Shown one piece after another: positions 6,926 to 15,007 of a DNA stretch of 35,494 bases; positions within the stretch are counted from its first letter, which is position 1; every line of letters starts with the position of its first letter. Both the position numbers and the translations under genes were made by a program. A model generated the notes under the pieces. That model made no database searches. It was not told where the DNA came from and saw only the letters and a list, made by a program, of their open reading frames with translations. The DNA comes from Oscillospiraceae bacterium (GTDB taxonomy: Bacteria; Bacillota_A; Clostridia; Oscillospirales; Ruminococcaceae): assembly GCA_900766795.1 (NCBI GenBank), contig CAAFWX010000196.1:1-35494 (forward strand), given 5' to 3'.

Positions 6926-9049
6926 TCAAGACGCTAAATCATAGATAAGGTTGATGAAGTCGCCGTAGGTGTAGGCGTCAGCGGCTCTGAGGGTATCGCC
7001 CTTTGCCGCGCCGAGCGCGTAGGCTACTGCGTAGCAGCCGAGGTACTCGTCATCGTCCGAAACGTCGGTGAAAGGATTCTTGAAAATGCCCTTGAGAGAG
7101 GTGATGTCCTTGCTGCACATACCCTGCGCAAAGATTGTCATTGCGTCGCCGCGGGTGAGAAGCTTGTCGGCGCTCCATTCGGTTATTTCGCCGCTCGGAA
7201 GCTTTTCAATGCTGTATACGCCGTTTTTCATGAAAATTGAAATCGCCTGTGCGAAGTCATGTGCCGATACAGCGTCGTTTTCCGCGAACTTGCTTTCGGA
7301 GATGATTATTCCGTTGTCGTCAAGCACCTTTGCCTTTCTGAGCACGTCGGGAGATACAATTCCGGAGAGGTCGTTTGTTCTGTCGTAATTCCAGTTGAAC
7401 ACCTGCTCGCCGGTGAATGCGTCGCAGTATACGTTGGTGTCGCAGCCGTAAACCAGCACGGTTGCGGTCTTTTTCTTGCCGGTTCTTGCCTTGTAGTAAA
7501 GCTCAAGGTCGTGGGTCTTGCGGAAGGCGTTCAGCGCTTCGTCTGCGGTAAGCATTCCCTCGGGAGAAGCAAACTCCACGTTGTTGTAGCTAATCTCGTA
7601 GTTCGTCAGCTTCATCTCGGCGTTTAAGCCAATCATGATTTCATTGCCCGAAACGGAAATTCCGTTTGCCATACGTCCAAAGGTGTGGTAGCTTCCGTTA
7701 TAGTAGGTCTTGGGACTTGCGTTTTTGCCGCTCGTGCGGGTGTAGGACCAGACGTTGGAGGAATAGTCGGTGTAGTCCTTGACATGAGAGGGCGCGAGAG
7801 ATTTCGCAATCTTCGCGGCAAGCTTGTCTGCCTTTTCCATGTCATAGCTGTCTGCGTCGGTTTCGTCCTGACTGTTGTAGTAATAATAGCTCTTTATCTC
7901 GCCTGTTTCCGCGTTCAGGGTTATGCTGACACTAGAGTAAAAATACTGTTCGCTGTTCCACTCCTCGTCCAAAGGCTCCTCTACGGTTTCGTCGTAGTAG
8001 TATTTCTCCTCGTTGGAGAAGTACGCGGTGTAGACATACTCTTCCTCGCCGCCAAAGGTGTTCTTGTAGAGATTGTCCCAGCTAAGCACCATGCCGTCGT
8101 CAAAGGAGAGATACTTGTTGCTCTTGATAAGCTTTATTGCCGCTTCCTCGCTGCCGTAGGGAAGCTCCTTGTTCAGCTCGCGGAGTTCCTCCTCGGTAAA
8201 GCCCTTGTCCGCGCCGCCTGTTGCGGGGTTCTCCACAGCGTCCTCGTCCTCGCACGCTTCTTCGGTTTCGCCGCCGAAATAGCCGTCGGAAACGAAGTCG
8301 CTCCTATCGCCCGTGTAGGCGTTTATCTCGCCATAGTCCGTCTGGCGGTAAACAAGCTGCGAGGTGTAGCGCTCGTTCTCCCAATCATACTGAATCTCAT
8401 AATAGGGGGCAAGCGTTATAAGGTCGCCGTACTTCTCCCATGCCTCGTCCTCGGACAGAACGCCTTTCTTGCTCTTAAAGGAAGCCTTGGGGTGCCACGA
8501 AATGCTGAAAGAACGCAGCTCGCCGGTGTTCTTGTCGAGCGAGATGTATCCCCTGTCGCTTTCAACGGGCACTCCGTTCTTCACGCGGTAGACATTAAAG
8601 CTAACCCTTGAGCTGTACACATTCATCGAGATAGACTCCCTGTCAACCCTGATGGACGTGCCCACCGTGGGATTAAGCTGCTTCACAGCCTTGACAGCAT
8701 AGCTGTAAAGCTGGTCGGAGGTGAGCTTTGCGAGGGAGGGCGTTTTGGAATAGCTTGTGTTTGAGTCGTATTTGCTGTACTGAGTGATAACGCTGCCGTA
8801 TGCCGTCACATTCACGGATTTGTATTCGTCGGCGCCGCGGGGAGTGTTCCAGTTGAAATAGTAAATTGCGAGCGGGCCGCCGTTTTCAACGCTGTAACTG
8901 AACTCGGAAATGTCCTCGGAAACGTTAATTCTCTGCTTCACCATGGAGAGCATGGAAGCAAGCTCGCTGTCTGTTTCAGCCGCAGAAGCAACCACGCTTG
9001 TGGATATCGCCATAACTCCCGCCATGGCAAGGGATAATGCTTTCTTCAT
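6926..9049 (-). CDS. secreted YcdB/YcdC-domain protein with SLH-like C-terminus
   Basis: The 707-residue protein starts at the ATG preceded by GGAGG; the longer frame upstream has no signal-like start. A signal peptide (MKKALSLAMAGVMAIS..., cut near ASA-A at about residue 24) targets it outside. The body has repeated YcdB/YcdC-type units: a helix, NGVPVESDRGYISLDKNTGE, then LSEDEAWEKYGD and INAYTGD (about 90-255), and the pattern recurs at about 350-565. The last 100 residues contain FTDVSDDDEYLGCYAVAYAL preceded by LTRGDAMTIFAQ, characteristic of S-layer homology domains, which bind cell-wall polymers. It is probably wall-associated. The biochemical role of YcdB/YcdC domains is not established. 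It forms its own transcription unit. Confidence 0.8.
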   Translation of the reverse strand: MKKALSLAMAGVMAISTSVVASAAETDSELASMLSMVKQRINVSEDISEFSYSVENGGPLAIYYFNWNTPRGADEYKSVNVTAYGSVITQYSKYDSNTSYSKTPSLAKLTSDQLYSYAVKAVKQLNPTVGTSIRVDRESISMNVYSSRVSFNVYRVKNGVPVESDRGYISLDKNTGELRSFSISWHPKASFKSKKGVLSEDEAWEKYGDLITLAPYYEIQYDWENERYTSQLVYRQTDYGEINAYTGDRSDFVSDGYFGGETEEACEDEDAVENPATGGADKGFTEEELRELNKELPYGSEEAAIKLIKSNKYLSFDDGMVLSWDNLYKNTFGGEEEYVYTAYFSNEEKYYYDETVEEPLDEEWNSEQYFYSSVSITLNAETGEIKSYYYYNSQDETDADSYDMEKADKLAAKIAKSLAPSHVKDYTDYSSNVWSYTRTSGKNASPKTYYNGSYHTFGRMANGISVSGNEIMIGLNAEMKLTNYEISYNNVEFASPEGMLTADEALNAFRKTHDLELYYKARTGKKKTATVLVYGCDTNVYCDAFTGEQVFNWNYDRTNDLSGIVSPDVLRKAKVLDDNGIIISESKFAENDAVSAHDFAQAISIFMKNGVYSIEKLPSGEITEWSADKLLTRGDAMTIFAQGMCSKDITSLKGIFKNPFTDVSDDDEYLGCYAVAYALGAAKGDTLRAADAYTYGDFINLIYDLAS

Positions 9050-9203
9050 ATAATTTCCTCCAATTCTGTTTCGGCTTTTCGCCTTGTTGAAAATAATACC
9101 AAGCAGCTTATCAAAAGGTTGCATAAAAAAGGAAAAAATTTTTTGCAGCGCGAATAATTTTTGCACCGAAAAGTTTCCTGATAAAACTACCTTTCTGCAA
9201 AAT

Positions 9204-9228
9204 GCGCCGCACAATTGCTATGCGGCGC
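9204..9228 (-). terminator. terminator after ilvE
   Basis: The perfect 8-bp stem GCGCCGCA/TGCGGCGC (9204-9211, 9221-9228) is followed on the minus strand by ATTTTGC, a short U tract. Confidence 0.65.
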
Positions 9229-9247
9229 TTAAGGGTTATTTTGCTTA

Positions 9248-10312
9248 TCAGAGCTTTACAATCCAGCCCATATCATCGGCAATCTTGCCGTACTGCATAC
9301 CGGTCATGGTGTCGTACATCTTCTGAGTTACCTTGCCTATCTTGTTGTCGTTGATGGTCATTACCTTGTCGCCCCACTTGAGGTGTCCGACGGGAGAAAC
9401 GACAGCCGCCGTGCCTGTGCCGAATACCTCGTCAAGCTTGCCTGCGTCATATGCGTCGGCAATCTCCTGAATGGAGATTCTTCTCTCGGAAACCTTCATG
9501 CCCCACTTGCGTGCAAGCTCCAGAGCGGACTTTCTCGTGATACCCGAAAGGATAGAGCCTTGCAGGTCGGGTGTTACCAGCTCGCCGTCGATAACGAACA
9601 TGATGTTCATTGCGCCGACTTCCTCAATGTACTTGCGCTCAACGCCGTCAAGCCACAGCACCTGAGAATAGTTCTGCTTGTGAGCCTCGTCCTGTCCTGC
9701 GAGGGAAGCAGCGTAGTTGCCGCCTGTCTTGGTGAAGCCCATACCGCCGCGAACGGCTCTTACATAGTTGGTTTCAACGTAAATGGAAACAGGGTCAAGA
9801 CCGGTTGCATAGTAGGGACCCGAGGGGCTCATGATAATCATGAAGTAGTACTTATCGCCGGGACGAACGCCGAGGAACGGGTCAGCCGCGAAGATAAAGG
9901 GTCTTATGTAGAGCGAAGCGCCGTCGGTGTGGGGAACCCAATCCTTGTCAATCTCAACAAGAGTATGCAGAGCCTGAAGCGCGTCCTCAACGGGAATCTG
10001 CGGGATAACAAGGCGCTCGGCGGAGATGTTCATGCGCTTGAAGTTCTCCTCGGGGCGGAAGAACTGAATGTTACCCTCTGCGGTTCTGTACGCTTTCATG
10101 CCCTCGAAGATTTCCTGTCCGTAGTGGAGTACCATTGCTGCGGGAGAAAGAGAAATCTCGCCGTAGGGTACAACTCTTGCGTCGTGCCAGCCCTTGCCTG
10201 TGTCATACTCCATCACAAACATGTGGTCGGTGAAAATGTGGCCGAAACCAAGCTTGCTTTCGTCCGTGGGCTTTGCCTTGGGGGCAGTTGTTTTTTCAAT
10301 TCTGATTTCCAT
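9248..10312 (-). CDS. ilvE: branched-chain amino acid aminotransferase
   Basis: The 354-residue enzyme catalyses reversible PLP-dependent transfer of the amino group between Leu/Ile/Val and 2-oxoglutarate in the cytosol. It is of the longer BCAT form similar to the mammalian enzyme: LHYGQEIFEGMKAYR (about 62-76), FRPEENFKRMNISAERL, and YIRPFIFAADPFLGVRPG. The PLP lysine is K195 in FTKTGGNY, followed by EVGAMNIMFV with the phosphate-side glutamate and the GTGTAAVVSPV segment. Length and motifs are full. AAAGGAAAA precedes the ATG and a good promoter lies at 10387-10415. It is monocistronic; no other ilv or leu genes are nearby. D-amino-acid transaminase is unlikely given the BCAT-specific motifs. 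Confidence 0.97.
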   Translation of the reverse strand: MEIRIEKTTAPKAKPTDESKLGFGHIFTDHMFVMEYDTGKGWHDARVVPYGEISLSPAAMVLHYGQEIFEGMKAYRTAEGNIQFFRPEENFKRMNISAERLVIPQIPVEDALQALHTLVEIDKDWVPHTDGASLYIRPFIFAADPFLGVRPGDKYYFMIIMSPSGPYYATGLDPVSIYVETNYVRAVRGGMGFTKTGGNYAASLAGQDEAHKQNYSQVLWLDGVERKYIEEVGAMNIMFVIDGELVTPDLQGSILSGITRKSALELARKWGMKVSERRISIQEIADAYDAGKLDEVFGTGTAAVVSPVGHLKWGDKVMTINDNKIGKVTQKMYDTMTGMQYGKIADDMGWIVKL

Positions 10313-10386
10313 TATTTTTCCTTTCCTGTCTGCGGCGGCGTAATGGTCGTCTTATATGAAAACAGACAAATAAAATCTACACAGTA

Positions 10387-10415
10387 ATTATAACACTATT
10401 CTCCCAAATTGTAAA
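10387..10415 (-). promoter_or_regulatory. promoter of ilvE
   Basis: On the minus strand TTTACA (10415-10410), a 17-bp spacer and TATAAT (10392-10387). The leader to the ATG is about 70 nt and shows no T-box or other attenuator. Confidence 0.85.
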
Positions 10416-10446
10416 GTCCTTTTGAAATATTCGAGGGGAAAAAGTT

Positions 10447-10476
10447 GCAGGGAGCCGAAAACAATCGGCTCCCTGC
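10447..10476 (-). terminator. terminator after the TM2 protein gene
   Basis: The perfect 12-bp stem GCAGGGAGCCGA/TCGGCTCCCTGC has a 6-nt loop and is followed on the minus strand by AACTTTTT. Confidence 0.85.
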
Positions 10477-10497
10477 GTGGCTAAAAAATTTGGGGAG

Positions 10498-10899
10498 TTA
10501 TATATAATAAGGGTTGGGCTTTGTGAGCAGGGCGATAAAGTCGATAACAACACCTATCCCGCACAATCCTAGCGTAAACAGATAGAGTATTCCCATGCCT
10601 GCCTTGCCCTCGTAGAACTTGTGTCCGCCGAACCACCCCAGCAGCACGCAAAGAGCAATCGCAACCCACTTGTTTTTGGGGCGTGCGCCGACTGCGCCAA
10701 CCATATTCGTGTTGGTGTTAGTGTTTGCGTTGTTGATAACGATTTGCGGCTGTGCCGCCTGCGACTGCTGAATGCTTTCAACCTGCCTGCCGCAGTTTGT
10801 GCAAAGCACCGCGTCCATGGGTATCCTGCCGCCGCAGAACTTACAGAATTTCGTGTTGGCATTTGCCTCTGTCTGAGTCTGTGTCTGATTCTCGTCCAT
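10498..10899 (-). CDS. zinc-ribbon and TM2 domain membrane protein
   Basis: The 133-residue protein starts at the ATG after GGAGGTAAACAAT; the open frame extends upstream but without a start signal. It has a Gln/Thr/Asn-rich N-terminus, a zinc ribbon (C19-x2-C22 and C33-x2-C36), a low-complexity Asn/Thr linker and a C-terminal TM2 domain (about 75-130): KNKWVAIALCVLLGWFGGHKFYEGK, a turn, then a second helix ending IDFIALLTKP. The GG-HKFYEGK signature is diagnostic of TM2. Two helices should place it in the membrane with the ribbon probably cytosolic. TM2 function in bacteria is unknown. A paralogue lies at 29131-29676. The gene is divergent from the XRE regulator at 11055. Confidence 0.9.
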   Translation of the reverse strand: MDENQTQTQTEANANTKFCKFCGGRIPMDAVLCTNCGRQVESIQQSQAAQPQIVINNANTNTNTNMVGAVGARPKNKWVAIALCVLLGWFGGHKFYEGKAGMGILYLFTLGLCGIGVVIDFIALLTKPNPYYI

Positions 10900-10951
10900 A
10901 TTGTTTACCTCCAAAAAACCACTTGATGAATAGAATTTCGTGTTTTTTCTT

Positions 10952-10980
10952 ATTATACAATAGATTATTCTATTTGTCAA
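10952..10980 (-). promoter_or_regulatory. promoter of the TM2 gene with an internal inverted repeat
   Basis: On the minus strand TTGACA (10980-10975), a 17-bp spacer and TATAAT (10957-10952). The spacer itself is the inverted repeat AATAGA-N4-TCTATT (10959-10974), a good position for a repressor. TAGAATTTC occurs on both sides (10931-10939 and 10982-10990). Confidence 0.82.
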
Positions 10981-11054
10981 GTAGAATTTCAACTTTTCTG
11001 ATAGTTTTATTCCTACTGATATGCTGATACCATAATATACAGAGGTGAAAAAAT

Positions 11055-11378
11055 ATGGAGATTGACTACAAAGAAATAGGAAGACGCATGGCGAAGCGCC
11101 GCAAGGAACTGGGGTTGAAGCAGTATGAGATCTGCGAGATGATTGACGTGAACTACAAATATATCTCGAACCTCGAAACGGGGCGCTCCGCTCCAAGCCT
11201 TGAGGTCGTGATGGCGCTGTGCGAAGCGCTTAAGACAACTCCCGACTATTTGCTGCTGGGAATCGAGCATAGCGGAGCACCCTGCGCCGATGAACTTTTC
11301 GTGAAGATAAACCGCCTTGACGACAGGGACAAGCGTATTGTCAGCGGCATTCTGACGCTTATGACCGAAAAGGAATAG
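11055..11378 (+). CDS. XRE-family helix-turn-helix regulator
   Basis: The 107-residue protein carries a Cro/C1-type HTH at about residues 7-65: RMAKRRKELGLKQYEICEMI, then NYKYISNLETGRSAPSLEVVMALCEALKTTPDYLLLG, which are the typical helix 2/3 and following segments. A short C-terminal helix follows (about 80-105). GAGGTG is seven bases before the ATG. It is transcribed away from the TM2 gene at 10498, and the 155-bp gap holds an inverted repeat inside the TM2 promoter, so it may repress that gene and perhaps itself; that is inference from layout. The terminator at 11415-11444 ends the unit. Confidence 0.92.
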   Translation: MEIDYKEIGRRMAKRRKELGLKQYEICEMIDVNYKYISNLETGRSAPSLEVVMALCEALKTTPDYLLLGIEHSGAPCADELFVKINRLDDRDKRIVSGILTLMTEKE

Positions 11379-11414
11379 CTCTGCCGCATAACGCAAGCAT
11401 GATGGTATACAAAG

Positions 11415-11444
11415 AAAGCGCGCCGAGAACCCCCGACGCGCTTT
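11415..11444. terminator. bidirectional terminator between the XRE gene and secDF
   Basis: The perfect 8-bp stem AAAGCGCG/CGCGCTTT (11415-11422, 11437-11444) has T runs on both strands. Confidence 0.75.
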
Positions 11445-11475
11445 TGCTATTAACTTTGTCAGCCGCAGCCCGCCG

Positions 11476-13905
11476 TTATGCGGACTTTCTTGCAGCCTTG
11501 CGCTCCTGCCACCAAATCCAGATGGGACCTGCGAGGCAGAGAGATGAATAGAATCCAACCAGCATACCGATTGCAAGAGGAATCGAGAAGCTGAGGATAG
11601 AGGATACGCCCTGAAGCACGCAGACAACGGAAATCGCAATCATCGCGGTAACGGTTGTTGCGGTGGTGATGATGGAGCGTCCGAGGGTCTGGTTGATGGA
11701 GAGGTTTACAAGCTCTCTGTCAGAAACCTTTGTGCCGTACTTTGCACGGTTTTCACGCAGACGGTCGTAGATGATGATGGTGTTGTTGATGGAGTAGCCC
11801 AGCAGCGTGAGGATAACCGCCATGAAGTTGGAATCCAGCGCCATGCCGCCGAACACATACACCGCATAGGTCACGATAACGTCATGCAGCAGGCAGAAGA
11901 TTGCGATAACGCCCGCGCTCCAGCCGCCTATCTTCTGGAATCTGAATGCAATGTAGATTACCAGCAGCACAAACGCAACGATAACCGCGATAAGGCAGGA
12001 GATGAAGAACTGCTTGCCCGCAGAAGCCGCAACGTTTGTCGTGTCGAGGTTGATTATCTCGTTTTCGGGGTAGGTTTCAGCAAGCTTGTCGGAGATGTTC
12101 ATGAGCATGTCGTCGTTCATCTTCTCGTCAGCCGCGAAAGACAGCACAATGGTGTTAAGCCCGCCCGTGAAGCTTGTTCCCGTGGTTACGGTAGCGCGGG
12201 GAGTGCCGAGGGATTCAACCGTCGCCTTAACATCGTTGGAGTCGATTTCGCCCGTGTAGGAGTATGTAACCATCGTACCGCCCTTGAAGCGGATATCAAC
12301 GTCAACTCCCAGCACAAAGCTGAAAATCAGAGTGAGCGCGAATACGCACGCGGAAATCAGAATGAACACCTTTCTCTTGCCAACGAAGTCAACGTTTGTC
12401 TTTGCCTTGACCTCGATTGTTCTGGCGGTTTCCTTGCCCTGCTCAACGTCTGCAACAATATCGCTCTTGCTTACGCCGTAGCAGCCGGGCTTTCTGAATA
12501 CCTTAAACTGGGAGAGGGAAATGGTCATCAGTCTTGTGAGCCAGCATGCCATAATGAAGTTCATGATAACGCCCGCAAGCAGCGTGAAGCCAAAGGAGTA
12601 GATTGTACCCTCAGTGGAAGCGCCAAACCATGTTCCGAATACAGCCATCAGAATGACAGCCACGATAACTACCGTGAGGTTGGAGTCGAGGATTGCCGCA
12701 AAACCTCTCGAGAAGCCGTTCTTCAGCGCGCCGTCAATGGTTCTGCCCGCCTTAAGCTCCTCCTTGATACGCTCGCCTGTTACAACGTTCGCGTCAACGC
12801 CCATACCGATAGACAGGATAATACCCGCGATACCCGGGAGAGTGAGCGAGCTTGCGTCATTGAATGCAAAGAAGCCTGTGATTGCCGCAAACATACCCGC
12901 AACCTGACCTACAAGCGCAATAACCGCAACCACGCCCGTCACGCGGTAGTATGCAATCATGAATATTGCGATAAGAATAAACGCGATAAGACCCGCAAGC
13001 GCCATTGCGTCACGCGCGCCGATACCGAGTATAGGAGAAATGGTGGAAAGGCTCTCAACCTCAAGCTTAAAGGGCAGCGCACCGCCGTTTATCTTGTTTG
13101 CAAGGTCGGTAGCGCTGTCAGCGTCGAAGCTGCCCGTGATGGTGGCAGAGCCGCCCGAAATCTTCTCGTGAACGTTCGGGTAGGAAATGCAGATGTCGTC
13201 CATCCAGATTGAAATACAGTCGCCGATAAGCTTTTCGGTAGCGTCCGCAAACGCGGTCTTTCCGCTTTCCTTAAGCTCCAGCGCAACTACCCACTGGTTG
13301 TCCTCGGTGTTGTACATGGGACGTGCGCTCTCAACGTCCGAGCCTGTCAGTATGATTGCTTCGCTCTGACCTGTGGGCAGACCGTTGTCGTCCACCTCAT
13401 AGCCCTCGCGGAATGTCAGCAGCGCGGTTTCGCCAATCTCCTTTACCGCCTGCTCGGGGTCGAAGGAGGTGTCGTCGCTCTGCCACGGGAACTGAACGAT
13501 AATTCCGTTGGTGGTGCTGTCAACATATACCTCGTAGTCGTTGATGTGCTTGTCCACCATACGGGTTTCGATGATGGACTTCGCCGCGTTCAGGTCGTCG
13601 GAGGTGATGTCGTGCTCTGCGGCATAGTCCTCGGGCACGCCAAAGGTTACATTAACGCCGCCGCGGATATCAATGCCCCATCTGATGTCGTCAATGCCCC
13701 ATACAATGGCGGTCTTTATGTCGCCGTATCGGGTGCTTACGCCCATGGTGGAAAGCAGCGTAAAGGCTACAATCAAAATAAAGACGATGAAGAACACCGG
13801 CTTTCTGATACTGCTCTTCGGCTTTTTCTTTCCTGTTTCGGGAATCATTCGCATGTGCTTTGAATAGTAGTTCCCGGTCGAATTCGGCTGAATGTCATTG
13901 TTCAA
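11476..13905 (-). CDS. secDF: fused protein translocase subunit SecD-SecF
   Basis: The 809-residue membrane protein assists Sec-dependent export using the proton-motive force. The SecD half has a first helix (about 36-55), GIDIRGGVNVTFG (77-89), the extracellular P1 region, and helices 2-6 (about 298-460) with GIILSIGMGVDANVVTGERIKEEL, where D371 is the conserved TM4 aspartate. The SecF half starts near 505 with a new helix (about 510-533), DIRFKGGTMV, and helices from about 630 on with LLGYSINNTIIIYDRLRENR. At the second position of the usual SINDT motif this protein has Asn (N708). A TTG start is used, nine bases after GGAGTG. It is monocistronic with a strong promoter at 13979-14007. Fusion of D and F is common in Firmicutes. 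Confidence 0.96.
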   Translation of the reverse strand: MNNDIQPNSTGNYYSKHMRMIPETGKKKPKSSIRKPVFFIVFILIVAFTLLSTMGVSTRYGDIKTAIVWGIDDIRWGIDIRGGVNVTFGVPEDYAAEHDITSDDLNAAKSIIETRMVDKHINDYEVYVDSTTNGIIVQFPWQSDDTSFDPEQAVKEIGETALLTFREGYEVDDNGLPTGQSEAIILTGSDVESARPMYNTEDNQWVVALELKESGKTAFADATEKLIGDCISIWMDDICISYPNVHEKISGGSATITGSFDADSATDLANKINGGALPFKLEVESLSTISPILGIGARDAMALAGLIAFILIAIFMIAYYRVTGVVAVIALVGQVAGMFAAITGFFAFNDASSLTLPGIAGIILSIGMGVDANVVTGERIKEELKAGRTIDGALKNGFSRGFAAILDSNLTVVIVAVILMAVFGTWFGASTEGTIYSFGFTLLAGVIMNFIMACWLTRLMTISLSQFKVFRKPGCYGVSKSDIVADVEQGKETARTIEVKAKTNVDFVGKRKVFILISACVFALTLIFSFVLGVDVDIRFKGGTMVTYSYTGEIDSNDVKATVESLGTPRATVTTGTSFTGGLNTIVLSFAADEKMNDDMLMNISDKLAETYPENEIINLDTTNVAASAGKQFFISCLIAVIVAFVLLVIYIAFRFQKIGGWSAGVIAIFCLLHDVIVTYAVYVFGGMALDSNFMAVILTLLGYSINNTIIIYDRLRENRAKYGTKVSDRELVNLSINQTLGRSIITTATTVTAMIAISVVCVLQGVSSILSFSIPLAIGMLVGFYSSLCLAGPIWIWWQERKAARKSA

Positions 13906-13978
13906 CTGTTATTTCACTCCGTTTCAAATAAACAGCTCGGCAAAAGCATACCAAGCTCATTTTAATCTACATTTATCT

Positions 13979-14007
13979 ATTATAATATAAAAATTCCAAA
14001 TAGTCAA
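13979..14007 (-). promoter_or_regulatory. promoter of secDF
   Basis: On the minus strand TTGACT (14007-14002), a 17-bp spacer and TATAAT (13984-13979). The leader is about 70 nt. Confidence 0.85.
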
Positions 14008-14057
14008 TAGCAAATTATGCTTTTGCGCGTATTTTCGGGATTATTTCGGAAATCGGG

Positions 14058-14086
14058 TTGCTTTGTTTAGGATTTTATGGTAAACT
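14058..14086 (+). promoter_or_regulatory. candidate promoter of the ECF sigma operon
   Basis: TTGCTT (14058-14063), a 17-bp spacer and TAAACT (14081-14086) form a fair sigma-A promoter. ECF genes are often autoregulated, but I could not identify a separate ECF-type promoter. Confidence 0.45.
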
Positions 14087-14107
14087 TAAAGAAACAGGAG
14101 AAGCCAT

Positions 14108-14191
14108 ATGCGACCACCGACAAAAAATGTTGTCATAGTATACAGAGCGGAAACGAAAGGAGCCGACCATGAGCGACGACGAAATAATTGA
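14108..14191 (+). CDS. possible 27-codon leader ORF overlapping the sigma factor start
   Basis: An ATG at 14108 lies seven bases after a good AGGAG (14096-14100) and opens 27 codons (MRPPTKNVVIVYRAETKGAD...) that end with TGA at 14189-14191, inside the sigma factor gene in another frame. The product is basic and unlike any known leader peptide. It could couple or throttle translation of the sigma factor. It may equally be fortuitous; conservation in relatives is the test. Confidence 0.3.
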   Translation: MRPPTKNVVIVYRAETKGADHERRRNN

Positions 14192-14720
14192 GATGTACTT
14201 CGCCCGCAACGAAACGGCGCTCGCCGAAACCCGCGAGCAGTACGGCAGACTTATCCGGAGCGTTTCTTACAGCATACTCAAAAACGCCGAGGAAGCGGAG
14301 GAATGCGAAAACGACGTATACCTGCGCGCATGGGAAAGTATTCCACCGACGCGCCCCGAGCACCTCGCGGCATATTTGTGCACAATATCCCGCAGGGTAT
14401 CGCTCAACCGGTATAAGTACAACAACGCGGCAAAACGCGGCGAAGCGCTTCCCATCGACGACCTTGGGGACACCATTCGCGGCGGCTTCAGCGCGGAGGA
14501 TATGCTCTCGGAGAACGAGCTTTCCGCTCTGCTCAACAAATTTCTTGAGGCTCAGGACGTCAACACCCGCGTGATTTTCATGCGCAGGTTCTGGATGAAC
14601 GAGAGCAATCAGGAAATAGCAAAACGCCTTCGCGTCACCGAAAGCATGGTGAAATCCCGCGTTTCGCGCACCCTCAAAAAGCTTCGCGCGTTCCTCGAGA
14701 ACGAGGGCTATGAAGTGTAA
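14169..14720 (+). CDS. ECF-type RNA polymerase sigma factor
   Basis: The 183-residue protein has the two-domain layout of sigma-70 ECF factors. Region 2 spans about residues 20-85: a first helix, NAEEAEECENDVYLRAWESIPP for the core-binding and -10 part, then AAYLCTISRRVSLNRYK. Region 4 spans about 120-178: RVIFMRRFWMNESNQEIAKRLRVTESMVKSRVSRTLKKLRAFL, a helix-turn-helix that reads the -35 element. AAAGGAG precedes the ATG. A one-helix protein gene follows after 30 bp and a polytopic membrane protein after that, so this looks like a membrane-linked sigma/anti-sigma unit. The inducing signal is unknown. Confidence 0.92.
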   Translation: MSDDEIIEMYFARNETALAETREQYGRLIRSVSYSILKNAEEAEECENDVYLRAWESIPPTRPEHLAAYLCTISRRVSLNRYKYNNAAKRGEALPIDDLGDTIRGGFSAEDMLSENELSALLNKFLEAQDVNTRVIFMRRFWMNESNQEIAKRLRVTESMVKSRVSRTLKKLRAFLENEGYEV

Positions 14721-14750
14721 GGCGTAGACCATACGGAGGTATACTATAAT

Positions 14751-14981
14751 ATGAGAGAATATATAACCGACGACCTTATCGAAAGAGCGCTCTGTGGGAT
14801 TGACGAGAAATTCGTACACGAAATGCTTGCCGCTCACGGGCTTGACAAAACCGCCCTTAAGCGTATCGCAAGGGTAGCAGTCCCGGTTGCCGCAACAGCC
14901 GCTGTTCTGGCGCTGTGCTTCGGGCTTGGATTCGGCAGGGCACGAATGATTAACGTTTCGGATAATCCTTTGATAAAATAA
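14751..14981 (+). CDS. small single-helix membrane protein, possible anti-sigma factor
   Basis: The 76-residue protein has an acidic/charged N-terminal half (about 1-40, MREYITDDLIERALCGIDEKFVHEMLAAHGL), one membrane helix (about 42-63) and a short outer tail. GGAGG lies 11 bases before the ATG. The location directly after an ECF sigma gene and the cytosolic-helix-plus-one-TM topology are what a minimal anti-sigma factor would show, but the zinc-binding HxxxCxxC motif of ZAS anti-sigmas is absent and I do not recognise the sequence. The assignment is by context only. Confidence 0.7.
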   Translation: MREYITDDLIERALCGIDEKFVHEMLAAHGLDKTALKRIARVAVPVAATAAVLALCFGLGFGRARMINVSDNPLIK

Positions 14982-15007
14982 CTTTCTGTATACGAAAGGA
15001 CAATACC

